Positions 48,550 to 57,261 of a DNA stretch of 64,000 bases are shown piece by piece. A model generated the notes under the pieces. The model ran no database searches and was not told the origin of the DNA. It worked only from the letters and a program-made list of their open reading frames with translations. The DNA is taken from assembly GCF_008122265.1 (NCBI RefSeq), contig NZ_CP043042.1, positions 2,666,001-2,730,000 on the forward strand. Direction: 5' to 3'. The DNA comes from Marinobacter fonticola. Lineage in GTDB: Bacteria > Pseudomonadota > Gammaproteobacteria > Pseudomonadales > Oleiphilaceae. Position 1 is the stretch's first letter; every line of letters begins with the position of its first letter. Made by a program: the position numbers and the translations under genes.

Positions 48550-49857
48550 CTAGACGTAGAAGTCCAGGTCCTCCTGGGATTTCAGCAAATCCCGCATTTT
48601 GATGGGGTCATCCCCGAAGAAGAACACCAGACCCCAGTGGGTACCGAAGGCGTTCCGGTCCGGAACGGTCTCCTCGGCCGGTGGCACCAGCTCGTGAAAA
48701 TCAAAGTACGGATGGTCAACGCACTCTGTAGGCATCTCCAGCTTGCTGACCACGCGGCGGCGGGGATAGACACCGAAGCAGCCGGCGTAACCTTTCGCGC
48801 CCTCGACTTCTTTGGGGAAGAACGCAGCGACTTCTTCCTTCGTGCTCTTTGGATCGAAAACCAGCATGGTCGCCTGGTAGGCACTGAAACCATAAGCCCG
48901 CTCAATCAGCTCAAAGGCCTTGAACCCCGGCGGGCGATAGGCCACCTCGCCAAAGTACATGGTGCCGTCACTGGTCACGAAATACTCGGGATGAATCTGA
49001 CCAAACTTGATATCGAAGGTTTTGATTAGCAGCTCGATCTGTTTGGTAATCGCTTCCCGCCAGCTTTCCAGTTCTTTTGTGGCAGGTACGAATACCGAAT
49101 AGCCCAGGGTGACGTATTCCGAGATATTCAGGAACTGGATCTTTCCATCGTGGATCCAGGCTTCAACCGCGAACTCCCAGCCACTCAGGTGGCTTTCCAT
49201 CAGCAGCGGATACTCTTCGTTCGGAATCTGGTCAATCTCCTCCACCGTGCGGATCATCCGGTGACCCAGGCAGCCCGCCTTGTCGAAGGCCTTGACGTGA
49301 ATCGGATCGTCAGGGTCGCCATCGAGCTTGAGCAGTGTCTGGTTAACACGCTTCATGAAACGGACGATGTCCTCTTTCTCGTGGGCCTCCTCGAAGATAC
49401 CGACGCGGATACCGCCAAGCTGAGCGCGGCGCTTCATCAGGGCCTTGTCACGGAACAGAATAGACTGCCCATACATGCGAGGATTGTCCATAAGGACAGA
49501 GTTGATCGCACCGGACCACTCAACCGTTTCTTCAAACAACGGGACGGCAGCATCAACGCCTTCTTCTTTCAGCCTTGTAGCAATCTCCATGGACCGGTCA
49601 TTCAGTCGGATAAAATCCCATGGAATGAACGGTATGTTGTTGGCGGCGCAAAAATCCGCGGCCCAATCAGGTGCGACCACAATGTAGCGACGATCGAAAT
49701 TCTGTGCCGCCTTGACGGCATTAACGCTCCAGCCGAGCAGGGCGATATAGCCCTTGTTCGGATCCTTCGGGGTCTCGGTGCCTTTGACCGAGGGCATTTC
49801 CGGATCGCGCCAGGCCAGGACTTCCTGTGATAGTTCAGATTCAGGCATAACGGTCAT
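48550..49857 (-). CDS. ATP-grasp ligase-like protein of unknown substrate
   Basis: A 435-residue ATP-grasp protein. An N-terminal Rossmann-like part (YIALLGWSVNAVKAAQNFDR) is followed by the grasp domain, with FRDKALMKRRAQLGGIRVGI, HVKAFDKAGCLGHRMIRT, YPLLMESHLSGWEFAVEAWI and the metal-binding GQIHPEYFVTSDGTMYFGEV. The YRPPG motif after FGEVA is typical of carboxylate-amine ligases. The substrate is unknown. The ATG has AAGGAG upstream. A leucyl-aminopeptidase-family gene is divergent from it, 490 bases away, hinting at a link to peptides or amino-acid conjugates. Confidence 0.85.
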   Translation of the reverse strand: MTVMPESELSQEVLAWRDPEMPSVKGTETPKDPNKGYIALLGWSVNAVKAAQNFDRRYIVVAPDWAADFCAANNIPFIPWDFIRLNDRSMEIATRLKEEGVDAAVPLFEETVEWSGAINSVLMDNPRMYGQSILFRDKALMKRRAQLGGIRVGIFEEAHEKEDIVRFMKRVNQTLLKLDGDPDDPIHVKAFDKAGCLGHRMIRTVEEIDQIPNEEYPLLMESHLSGWEFAVEAWIHDGKIQFLNISEYVTLGYSVFVPATKELESWREAITKQIELLIKTFDIKFGQIHPEYFVTSDGTMYFGEVAYRPPGFKAFELIERAYGFSAYQATMLVFDPKSTKEEVAAFFPKEVEGAKGYAGCFGVYPRRRVVSKLEMPTECVDHPYFDFHELVPPAEETVPDRNAFGTHWGLVFFFGDDPIKMRDLLKSQEDLDFYV

Positions 49858-50348
49858 CAGGTACTCTCCTTTTTATTTACGCAACAAAACGCTGAAATCC
49901 CTTTGGAAAAACGTTTCAGATCAGAGCCCTTGGGCGCCACGGCGTAACCCGTCGTGCACAAAGGCAAGTTTGCGATGGGCTGCTTCCGAGAGTGCGAACG
50001 GATAGATGTCTGCCAGACCCATGAGCGGTTCACATGACTGATTCGTGTTGCTAGTGTGGCCGCTACATGAACCAGTGTAGCCGTATCTGGCTCTGAGTAT
50101 AGGTCCCAGTTATGGCTTGGCATTTCCGGCGACGTCAGACCGGTTGCCACAAAGCTGTCAGTGGTGAGGTTGTGGGACCAGAGGGTTCCGGAACCAACGG
50201 GATTCGTAAATGCCTTCATATTCAGGGAAGTCCCTTCCTGATGCGCAGTGCGGCAAAATTCGTGCTGTCAAGGTTGATGTATAGACCTGTGCGCAACAAA
50301 TAACCAACTATACTTGTACCTATAACCCTTTCAGAAGGAGCTTCACGC
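49858..50348. promoter_or_regulatory. Divergent region between the ATP-grasp and M17 genes
   Basis: This 491-base gap should carry the promoters of both genes. The M17 side ends with AGAAGGAGCTTCACGC before its ATG, a strong ribosome site. The minus strand has a 33-codon frame at 49921-50022 with protein-like composition, and a 120-codon overlapping frame that looks less like coding sequence. No tRNA or terminator is evident. Confidence 0.5.
49921..50022 (-). CDS. Possible 33-residue peptide upstream of the ATP-grasp gene
   Basis: This short frame starts ATG 50022 and reads MGLADIYPFALSEAAHRKLA, then FVHDGLRRGAQGL and stop. The mix of residues is protein-like and it runs toward the ATP-grasp gene, 64 bases upstream of it. 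There is no good ribosome site, and the frame stays open upstream of the ATG. It may be a leader peptide, the remains of a gene, or chance. Not recognised as any family. Confidence 0.25.
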   Translation of the reverse strand: MGLADIYPFALSEAAHRKLAFVHDGLRRGAQGL

Positions 50349-51839
50349 ATGAAGCCCGAATTCCCCGGATCATCCTCACTGTCGCTCCAGAAAGACCAAC
50401 CGGTTCCCTCTGACTGGGACTTCAAACCCAACTCAGGTGTGGTTCTCCTGGTGCCTGATGCTGACCGGAAAGTAATAGAGAATACGCCTTGGTCTGACGA
50501 TCTGGGAGAGCGTCTTTCGGCCCATCCGAAAACGGCCAACCCGGTGTTTCTCTCCATGCCTGGGGGTGAGAGGGCGGTGGTTGTGTTCGTGGCGGAACAA
50601 CTTCAGACATTCAAGGCGCTGACTCTGGCGCGCAAAGTTATTGGGCCCCTGATAGCGGACCGGCTGGACGAGATAAATGTTCTTTGCCTGCTTAATGATG
50701 AGGTGGCCGCAGGTGCGATGGCTGAGGCCCTCTTGGCTGCGGCCCATGCAGCGCTTTTCCAGTTGCCTAAAATTACCGGCAAGGCTTCCGAGACAAATAA
50801 CCTGAAAGCCATGAACTATTTCGGGAGCCTCGGTAACGCTGACTTTGGGTATGTCGAAGCAACGGCCGAAGGCAATAACCTGGCCCGCTGGCTAACCCAT
50901 TTGCCGGGCAATTATCTGACGCCTGGTATCTATCGGGAATTTGCCGAATCACTTGCCCACCGGGAAGGCTGGACAGCGGCGTTCTATGACCGGGATAAAT
51001 TGGAGGAATTGGGTGCTGGCGCCTTTCTTTCGGTTGTCGAAGCCAGCCCGGTCAGGGACGCAGGCATACTTCACATGGAATACCGCCCGCCGGGGGCTGA
51101 AGGGAAACCGCTCGCACTGGTTGGCAAAGGCATCTGTTTCGACACCGGTGGCAGCAACCTGAAAGTGGGCGGCAGTATGCTGGGCATGCACGGCGATATG
51201 CAGGGTAGTGCCGTGGCACTGGGTGCCTTTCTGGCCATAACCCGCATGAACTTCGACCAACCTGTGGATTGCTGGCTGGCGTTGGCGGAAAACCATATCG
51301 GATCCCGGGCGGTGAAGTGTAATGATGTCATTACCGCCCTGGATGGAACCACAATCGAGCTAATCAACACCGATGCTGAGGGTCGAATGGTGCTGTCGGA
51401 TACCCTCGCGCTGATATCCCGGGGAAAACCACGCGCGATCATTGATTACGCAACCCTAACGGGTACGGTCGTCGCTGCCCTGGGGCAACGAATGGCGGGT
51501 GCGATAACCAATCGCCGTGACTGGGTCGAGCCTCTCATTCAGGCGGGTGAGCGTTGCGGTGAAAGAGTTTGGCCGTTTCCCTATGAAGACGATTACGATG
51601 AGGATCTGGAGTCGCAAGTCGCCGATACCCTGCAATGCAGGACCAAAGGGCCGGGTGACCACATCTACGCAGCACGTTTACTGGGCCGTTTCGTCGACAA
51701 AGACATCGGCTGGGTTCACGTGGATATGGCCTCTTCCGGCACCCATCCGGGAGGGCTGGCGCAGATACCGACTGACTTGCAGGGCTTTGGTGTGCGCTTT
51801 GGGGTGGAATGGCTCAAAAAGGTGGCAAACGCAAGCTAG
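50349..51839 (+). CDS. Leucyl aminopeptidase family protein (M17)
   Basis: A 496-residue metallopeptidase. The N-terminal macro-like domain is variable. The catalytic domain has the metal/catalytic residues in LVGKGICFDTGGSNLKVGGS (Lys, Asp), the LGMHGDMQGSAVALGAF aspartate and INTDAEGRMVLSDTLALISR (Asp, Glu, and the bicarbonate-binding Arg). It should remove N-terminal amino acids, forming hexamers. It differs from typical PepA (FDTGG instead of FDSGG), so it is a paralogue subtype. It is divergent from an ATP-grasp gene. A bidirectional terminator follows. Confidence 0.9.
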   Translation: MKPEFPGSSSLSLQKDQPVPSDWDFKPNSGVVLLVPDADRKVIENTPWSDDLGERLSAHPKTANPVFLSMPGGERAVVVFVAEQLQTFKALTLARKVIGPLIADRLDEINVLCLLNDEVAAGAMAEALLAAAHAALFQLPKITGKASETNNLKAMNYFGSLGNADFGYVEATAEGNNLARWLTHLPGNYLTPGIYREFAESLAHREGWTAAFYDRDKLEELGAGAFLSVVEASPVRDAGILHMEYRPPGAEGKPLALVGKGICFDTGGSNLKVGGSMLGMHGDMQGSAVALGAFLAITRMNFDQPVDCWLALAENHIGSRAVKCNDVITALDGTTIELINTDAEGRMVLSDTLALISRGKPRAIIDYATLTGTVVAALGQRMAGAITNRRDWVEPLIQAGERCGERVWPFPYEDDYDEDLESQVADTLQCRTKGPGDHIYAARLLGRFVDKDIGWVHVDMASSGTHPGGLAQIPTDLQGFGVRFGVEWLKKVANAS

Positions 51840-51891
51840 TGTGCCGTGCGGTTAATTCGCCAGTCAGAAACATGCGGCCAAACTCCAGGCA

Positions 51892-51927
51892 TAAAAAAAC
51901 CGCCACATATTCGGGCGGTTTCTTTAT
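51892..51927. terminator. Bidirectional terminator between the M17 gene and the tRNA genes
   Basis: AACCGCC, loop, GGCGGTT forms the stem. On plus it is followed by TCTTTATTT; on minus by TTTTTAT. It can stop both the aminopeptidase message and the gltX-tRNA transcript arriving from the other side. Confidence 0.88.
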
Positions 51928-51993
51928 TTCCGTCAACCGGCGGACTAAACCGGTCTTGGAACGGGAAAGCGTTCTACGAACAACTTTCCGAAG

Positions 51994-52069
51994 TGGCGTC
52001 CCCTAGGGGGTTCGAACCCCTGTTGCCGCCGTGAAAGGGCGGAGTCCTAGGCCACTAGACGAAGGGGAC
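51994..52069 (-). tRNA. tRNA-Glu (TTC)
   Basis: A 76-base cloverleaf on the minus strand: GTCCCCT acceptor arm pairing with AGGGGAC, anticodon stem CCGCC/GGCGG around CTTTCAC (anticodon TTC), T-arm with GGTTCGAACCCC, and encoded CCA. It lies nine bases after tRNA-Ala and downstream of gltX, whose product charges it. Confidence 0.97.
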
Positions 52070-52078
52070 TAGTAAAAT

Positions 52079-52154
52079 TGGTGGAGCCAAGCGGGATCGA
52101 ACCGCTGACCTCAACACTGCCAGTGTTGCGCTCTCCCAGCTGAGCTATGGCCCC
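52079..52154 (-). tRNA. tRNA-Ala (GGC)
   Basis: A 76-base cloverleaf on the minus strand: GGGGCCA acceptor arm pairing with TGGCTCC. This includes the G3-U70 pair that marks alanine tRNAs. The anticodon loop CTGGCAG (anticodon GGC), T-arm GGTTCGATCC and CCA end are present. It stands about 95 bases after the gltX stop and is followed by tRNA-Glu, probably one transcript. Confidence 0.97.
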
Positions 52155-52248
52155 GTCAACGGAGGCGTATATTAGTGATACCCCCCCATGTCGTCAACCC
52201 CTGGTTTCGATTTTTTTTCCCGGCGTTGGCGGCAGTTGCGGAAATCGC

Positions 52249-53733
52249 CTAGTCGGCGCCCAGTGCGGCGTACTCCTTTTCGACCCGTTTGGTCTCCTTT
52301 TTCGAGAAGCCACCGAGAACCTGCAGCGCATGGCGAAGACGCGCCCGAGTCATATCAGGACCCAGCAGCGCCATGGAATCCATGACCGACCATGAATTCG
52401 GCGTACCGGCAATTGCCACGAAAATCGGGAACATGAAATCCCCCATCTTCAGACCCATTGATTTAGCGAGACCTTTAACATCGGCGAAGATGGCGTCCTT
52501 GGTCCAATGCCGTTCGGCCTCCAGCTTCCACAAGGCAAACTGCAGGACACGCTTCACGCCGCCCTCCTCCAGCTTGTTGTGAGCGAAATCCTCCGGCTTG
52601 AGGTTCAGGATGCCCGAGAACATGAAACTGGCCATAGGCGCCACGTCGCTAAAGACTTCCGCGCGTCCGCGGATGTGCGGCACCAGCGCCTCAAGCGACT
52701 CACGATTAAACCACCACTTCTGCAGGCGCTCGACGAAGGCCTGGTCGTCCAGATCTTCGCGCAGCCATAGGCCGTTCAACCAGCGCAATTTCTCGACATC
52801 GAAGACCGGTCCGCCCAGGGATACCCGCTGAATGTCGAAGCTATCGATCATTTCCTGCAGGCTGAACTTCTCGCGCCCATCGGGCATCGACCAGCCCATA
52901 CGCCCCAAATAGTTGAGCACCGCTTCAGGAACGAAGCCCATGCGCTCGTAGAAATTGATGCTGGTGGGGTTCTTGCGTTTGGATAGCTTGCTCTTATCCG
53001 GATTGCGCAGTAGCGGCAGATGGCACAACACCGGCATCTCCCAGCCAAAGTATGCGTACAGTAGCTGGTGCTTGGGCGCTGAATTGATCCACTCTTCGCC
53101 TCGCAGGACGTGAGTGATAGCCATCAGGTGATCGTCCACCACATTCGCCAGATGATAGGTGGGCATGCCATCTGACTTCAGTAGAATCTGGCAGTCCACC
53201 TGCTGCCAGTCGATCTCCACCTGGCCACGCAGCATGTCGTCGATGACACAAACGCCTTCATCCGGCACCTTCATGCGGATCACATAAGGCTCGCCGGCCG
53301 TCATACGGCGCTTGACCTCATTATCCGGCAGCTCCAGATCGCCCTTGATGCCAGGGTTCAGCCCTTGGGCTTTGCGCTCTTCGCGAATGCGCTCCAATTC
53401 GTCCGGTGTGCGGAAACAGTAAAAAGCATGCCCCTTCTCCACCAGCGCTTCGGCATAAGCGCGGTAGTCATTCTTCCGCTCGGACTGGCGGTAAGGACCG
53501 TGCGGGCCCCCGACATCGGGGCCCTCGTCCCACTCCAATCCCAGCCAGCGCAATGCATCGAGAATGTCCCGCTCGGATTCGTCGGTGCTTCGAGCCTGAT
53601 CCGTGTCTTCGATACGAAGGATGAACTGTCCACCGTGCTGACGTGCAAAGCACAAATTGAACAAAGCAACGTAAGCGGTGCCAACGTGGGGATCACCCGT
53701 GGGCGACGGCGCAATGCGGGTACGAACGGTCAT
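52249..53733 (-). CDS. gltX: Glutamyl-tRNA synthetase
   Basis: A 494-residue class I synthetase. The HIGH-type motif is [20 protein letters not shown] (residues 8-27), [20 protein letters not shown] follows, and the KMSKS-type motif is [20 protein letters not shown]. The C-terminal helical anticodon domain ends with the alanine-rich [20 protein letters not shown]. Full length is normal for GltX rather than the short Glu-Q synthetase. tRNA-Ala and tRNA-Glu genes follow it on the same strand. Confidence 0.97.
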   Translation of the reverse strand: MTVRTRIAPSPTGDPHVGTAYVALFNLCFARQHGGQFILRIEDTDQARSTDESERDILDALRWLGLEWDEGPDVGGPHGPYRQSERKNDYRAYAEALVEKGHAFYCFRTPDELERIREERKAQGLNPGIKGDLELPDNEVKRRMTAGEPYVIRMKVPDEGVCVIDDMLRGQVEIDWQQVDCQILLKSDGMPTYHLANVVDDHLMAITHVLRGEEWINSAPKHQLLYAYFGWEMPVLCHLPLLRNPDKSKLSKRKNPTSINFYERMGFVPEAVLNYLGRMGWSMPDGREKFSLQEMIDSFDIQRVSLGGPVFDVEKLRWLNGLWLREDLDDQAFVERLQKWWFNRESLEALVPHIRGRAEVFSDVAPMASFMFSGILNLKPEDFAHNKLEEGGVKRVLQFALWKLEAERHWTKDAIFADVKGLAKSMGLKMGDFMFPIFVAIAGTPNSWSVMDSMALLGPDMTRARLRHALQVLGGFSKKETKRVEKEYAALGAD

Positions 53734-53890
53734 GAAAGAATCCTGTGAACGGACGGCGCCTTAAGCTATCGGCTGCCGGCTTAGTGAATTCGAAGCGCAC
53801 ATTATAGCGTCATGTGGTGCTATTCGCATGACGGACGAAATCCAGACCTGGTGTCGAGTCGCGCCAAGCTCAGGTCGTTTACTTCTTTTT

Positions 53891-53907
53891 TGTTACATTA
53901 TAACATT
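53891..53907 (+). promoter_or_regulatory. Zur-like operator upstream of znuA
   Basis: TGTTACATTATAACATT contains the palindrome TGTTA-CATTA-TAACA, close to the known gammaproteobacterial Zur box (GTTATAnTATAAC core). It ends about 20 bases before the znuA start, in the promoter region. Zinc-loaded Zur would block transcription. The match is by eye. Confidence 0.7.
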
Positions 53908-53925
53908 GCGAAAATTTTCAGATGG

Positions 53926-54882
53926 ATGAATGTCATGCGCAAACGGTTGCTTCAGTTCTCTGCCGCCTTTTTTCTTGTTGCCTTCGCTTCCTTAGCAACG
54001 GCGCAAGAGACCTTACGGATCGTCACATCGATCAAACCGATAGCGCTGCTAACAAAGACCATCGCCCCCGAAAACACCCAGATCACCACCCTCATTCCGG
54101 CCGGTGCCAGCCCGCACACCTACCAGCTGCGGCCATCGGACCGCCGCGCGCTTGCCGAGGCCGATCTGATCCTTTGGGTTGGTCCCGCCATGGAAACGTT
54201 TCTGCAGCGACTGCTGGAAAATCCGGAGCTGGCGTCACGCGTACAGCCATTGATGCCAGCGGACGAGGCCCAACAAGCACATAACCATGAGCACCCAGAG
54301 GACAACCACGACGACCATTCCAGGCACGGGCATGAAAGCGAACACGACCACGGCGGCGTCGATCCACACGTGTGGCTGGACCCTGAACTGGCCCTGTTGA
54401 TGGCCCAAACGATTCGCGACCGCCTGGTGCAGCTCGATCCCGATAACAAAGACGCCATCAACCGCCGACTCGATGGCCTGGCGCTAGCGCTACAGGACCA
54501 GGAAAAAAGCCTACGTCCGGAGCTGGCCCAGCTAGACGGCATCGATATATTCACCTACCACGAGGCCTTTGGCCGCTATGCCGAGCACTATGGGATCCAC
54601 ATTGCGGGAGCCCTGACGCCATCGCCCGAGCAAACGCCCGGCGCGAGACACATCAACACGATCCAGCAGAGGCTACGCAACGCCAATCAGCCCTGCTTGC
54701 TGACCGAGCCCCAGTTCAAGCGGGATTGGTGGCAGAGTCTCACCGAGGACGTAGGATTAACCATCAGTACGTGGGATCCTCTGGCATCCGATATTCCGGA
54801 AACCGCCAACGGCTATGTTGAATTTCAGCAGTCCTTGGCCGATGCCGCACTCTCCTGCCTACCCCAACAAGCTGAGCATTAA
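53926..54882 (+). CDS. znuA: High-affinity zinc-binding protein ZnuA
   Basis: About 318 residues. It has a signal peptide (LLQFSAAFFLVAFASLATAQ) and the cluster-9 binding-protein fold: TSIKPIALLTKTIAPENTQI, GASPHTYQLRPSD (first zinc His), a His/Asp-rich loop (NHEHPEDNHDDHSRHGHESE), GGVDPHVWLDPELAL, and TYHEAFGRYAEHYG (third His). It delivers zinc to ZnuBC, whose genes are not in the window. The start may be ATG 53926 or 53935. Its end overlaps the convergent AEC gene by 24 bases. Confidence 0.93.
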   Translation: MNVMRKRLLQFSAAFFLVAFASLATAQETLRIVTSIKPIALLTKTIAPENTQITTLIPAGASPHTYQLRPSDRRALAEADLILWVGPAMETFLQRLLENPELASRVQPLMPADEAQQAHNHEHPEDNHDDHSRHGHESEHDHGGVDPHVWLDPELALLMAQTIRDRLVQLDPDNKDAINRRLDGLALALQDQEKSLRPELAQLDGIDIFTYHEAFGRYAEHYGIHIAGALTPSPEQTPGARHINTIQQRLRNANQPCLLTEPQFKRDWWQSLTEDVGLTISTWDPLASDIPETANGYVEFQQSLADAALSCLPQQAEH

Positions 54883-55782
54883 CGGCATGGTCAGGATGGC
54901 CAGCAGCGTTTGGCCACTGATGATCCCCGCCATCAAGGGCGCGTCACCGCCTAACTGACGCGCCAGAATGTAGGCCGAAGACGCCGTTGGCAGCGCAGCC
55001 AGCAGCACAGTAACCTGTAGCAGAAGACCTTCGACGCCGGCGAGCCAAGCGAGAGTCGCGGTAATCAGGGGAAAAGCGAACAGCTTGAGCGATGTCGCCG
55101 CCAGAAACGGGAAGGAGGCGCTACGCAATCCCTTGAGCTGAAGCCCCGCCCCAACGGTCAATAGGCCTAGCGGCAGGGCCATGTCGCTCAGTGGCTCGAG
55201 AAACCGGGCCATCACCGGATGAAATCCGATGCCGATATAGCCCCAGACGGCACCAGCCACCGAACCGATAATCAATGGGTTGGTCACAATCGCCCTAAAC
55301 GTCGGAGCCAGCCTGACCGGGCCCTGCCCCACAACGATGGCAAACATGACAATGCACAGCAGGTTCAGCATGGGCACGTTGATGGCGACGGCTACCGCAA
55401 ACAGCGACAGTCCCTCATCCCCCATCAGCAATCCCGCAGCGGCCAGCCCGACAAACGTATTGAAGCGGATCGAGCCCTGATAGACGGAACTGAAAACCGG
55501 ACCCGGCCAGCGAATAAAGACCTGTGCAAGGGCGAGCAACAGCGTCATGGTCAGCGCCATGCCCACCACAATCAACGCCACGTCGCCGTACGCCGATGAT
55601 GGAATATGGGCGCTGCCCAGCTTGTAAAGCAGCATCGGCGGGAAAAGCACGTAATAGGTAAACCGTTCCGCCATGGGCCAGAACCCGTCGCCAGGAAACC
55701 GCACCCGGCGCAGAAGATGACCCAGCAGGATCAGTCCGAAAACCGGCACCAGGGCCTGTATCAGTACATCCACCGACGCCAC
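54859..55782 (-). CDS. AEC-family permease
   Basis: A 307-residue membrane protein with about ten hydrophobic segments, of the auxin efflux carrier family. It starts MASVDVLIQALVPVFGLILL, has GSIRFNTFVGLAAAGLLMG and PLIIGSVAGAVWGYIG in the middle, and LARQLGGDAPLMAGIISGQT near the end. Bacterial members move malonate, malate and other small acids; the substrate is not clear here. A pair of 21-base direct repeats lies just upstream of its start. Confidence 0.88.
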   Translation of the reverse strand: MASVDVLIQALVPVFGLILLGHLLRRVRFPGDGFWPMAERFTYYVLFPPMLLYKLGSAHIPSSAYGDVALIVVGMALTMTLLLALAQVFIRWPGPVFSSVYQGSIRFNTFVGLAAAGLLMGDEGLSLFAVAVAINVPMLNLLCIVMFAIVVGQGPVRLAPTFRAIVTNPLIIGSVAGAVWGYIGIGFHPVMARFLEPLSDMALPLGLLTVGAGLQLKGLRSASFPFLAATSLKLFAFPLITATLAWLAGVEGLLLQVTVLLAALPTASSAYILARQLGGDAPLMAGIISGQTLLAILTMPLMLSLLG

Positions 55783-55788
55783 TCCTTG

Positions 55789-55834
55789 TATCGATAATGG
55801 GGGCTAATGACTCTATCAATAATGGGGTTAATGG
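55789..55834. repeat. Pair of imperfect 21-base direct repeats upstream of the AEC gene
   Basis: TATCGATAATGGGGGCTAATG (quoted to 20: TATCGATAATGGGGGCTAAT) at 55789-55809 and TATCAATAATGGGGTTAATG at 55814-55834 recur 25 bases apart. They stand immediately upstream of the AEC start codon and before dusA, so they may be regulator half-sites or short duplications. Confidence 0.65.
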
Positions 55835-55933
55835 CCGCAACCCGCTGAAAAAAGGCAGCTTAACAGCATTCGACGTCTAGCGTGGCCTTCACATCCCGCC
55901 ATGGGGTCAATTTTTATTCAGCGATCAACGCGT

Positions 55934-55939
55934 TATAAT
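55934..55939 (+). promoter_or_regulatory. Candidate minus-10 box of dusA
   Basis: A perfect TATAAT lies 17 bases before the first dusA ATG (55956) with only a weak T-rich minus-35 area. Transcription from it would start near 55946, giving a nearly leaderless mRNA if 55956 is used, or a 40-base leader if the ATG at 55986 is the real start. Confidence 0.5.
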
Positions 55940-55955
55940 TCGGCGCCCGACCTCC

Positions 55956-57086
55956 ATGAATCCGGTATCGAACACAGGCGTCTCAATGGTTTCAGTGAAC
56001 AGTGCGTCCCAACCCCACAACGTTAATCGGCGTTTTTCAGTCGCCCCGATGATGGACTGGACCACACCCGCATATCGTTATTTCGCCCGGCTGATCTCCC
56101 AGCGAGCGTTGCTCTATACCGAGATGGTGACCACGGGCGCTTTGATTCATGGTGATACAGCGCGCTTTCTGCGCCATCACGAAGCCGAATATCCCTTGGC
56201 TTTGCAACTGGGCGGCAGCAACCCGGCGGAGCTGGCCACGTGCGCACGCCTGGCCGAGGATTTCGGCTTCGACGAGGTCAATCTGAACGTCGGCTGCCCC
56301 AGTGATCGCGTGCAGAACAACATGATCGGCGCCTGTCTTATGGGCCATCCGCAAACCGTCGCCGAGGGCGTGGCCGCAATGCGCGAAGCCACCCGTCTTC
56401 CGGTTACCGTCAAGCACCGCATCGGTATCAACGGACGAGAGTCCTTCGATCAGCTTTGCGAGTTTGTCGAAACCGTGGCCGCCGCCGGATGCACTACGTT
56501 TATTGTCCACGCCCGAATTGCCGTGCTGGAAGGTTTGAGCCCGAAGGAAAACCGGGACATTCCGCCGCTGAAGTACGATTGGGTCTATGCCCTGAAGCGC
56601 CGCTATCCGCATCTGGAGATCATTATCAACGGCGGCATCAAAACGCTGGACGAGTGCCACGACCATCTCCAGCACGTGGATGGCGTCATGCTCGGCCGCG
56701 AGGCCTACCAGAACCCCTGGATGCTAGCCCAGGTGGACGCCGAGCTTTATGGCGGCCAACCGCTTAGCAAGAGCCGGCACGACATTCTCAGGGCCATGCT
56801 GCCCTATATTCAGTCAGAGCTGGATCGCGGAGTTTTCCTGAGCCATATCAGCCGGCATGTCATGGGGCTCTTCCACGGCTGCAAAGGTGGGCGCCAGTTC
56901 CGTCGTCACATCAGCGAGAATGCCCACCGTCCGGGGTCAGGTGTGGAGGTCATCGAACAGGCCATGGCGAAAGTACCGGAGGAGGTACTGGAGAAAGCGC
57001 TGGAAGATATGACGGCAACGGAAAAGCGGCCAGAAACAGCGCGCGAAATTGCTCTCGCATCGAAGGCCCACGTGGAGACTGTCTGA
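55956..57086 (+). CDS. dusA: tRNA-dihydrouridine(20/20a) synthase DusA
   Basis: A 376-residue flavoenzyme that reduces uridine 20 in the tRNA D-loop. Visible: VAPMMDWTTPAYRYFARLIS at the FMN site, EYPLALQLGGSNPAELATCA, the catalytic cysteine in NLNVGCPSDRVQNNMIGACL, TVKHRIGIN, and IINGGIKTLDECHDHLQHVD. The subfamily is set by MMDWT and length. The start may instead be the ATG at 55986. Confidence 0.94.
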   Translation: MNPVSNTGVSMVSVNSASQPHNVNRRFSVAPMMDWTTPAYRYFARLISQRALLYTEMVTTGALIHGDTARFLRHHEAEYPLALQLGGSNPAELATCARLAEDFGFDEVNLNVGCPSDRVQNNMIGACLMGHPQTVAEGVAAMREATRLPVTVKHRIGINGRESFDQLCEFVETVAAAGCTTFIVHARIAVLEGLSPKENRDIPPLKYDWVYALKRRYPHLEIIINGGIKTLDECHDHLQHVDGVMLGREAYQNPWMLAQVDAELYGGQPLSKSRHDILRAMLPYIQSELDRGVFLSHISRHVMGLFHGCKGGRQFRRHISENAHRPGSGVEVIEQAMAKVPEEVLEKALEDMTATEKRPETAREIALASKAHVETV

Positions 57087-57261
57087 GGCCTCCAGTCTTC
57101 CTCAGCATTGCCAACCTATTCTCATGCTCTGTGACGAGGCGATTACAGCCACGTCAGGCTCTTGTTCCGCTGCGGGCAGATCGCTATTGTAGATCCAGAA
57201 ACACTGGAATGGCCGCAGCGCCCGCTGTGTCCGCGTACCGACATTCAGGACGATTTGCACC

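Noticed and set aside
49857..50219. A 120-codon minus-strand frame ending at the ATP-grasp start
   Set aside because: Composition is not coding-like, it matches no family, and a more protein-like short frame overlaps it. Left as unresolved.
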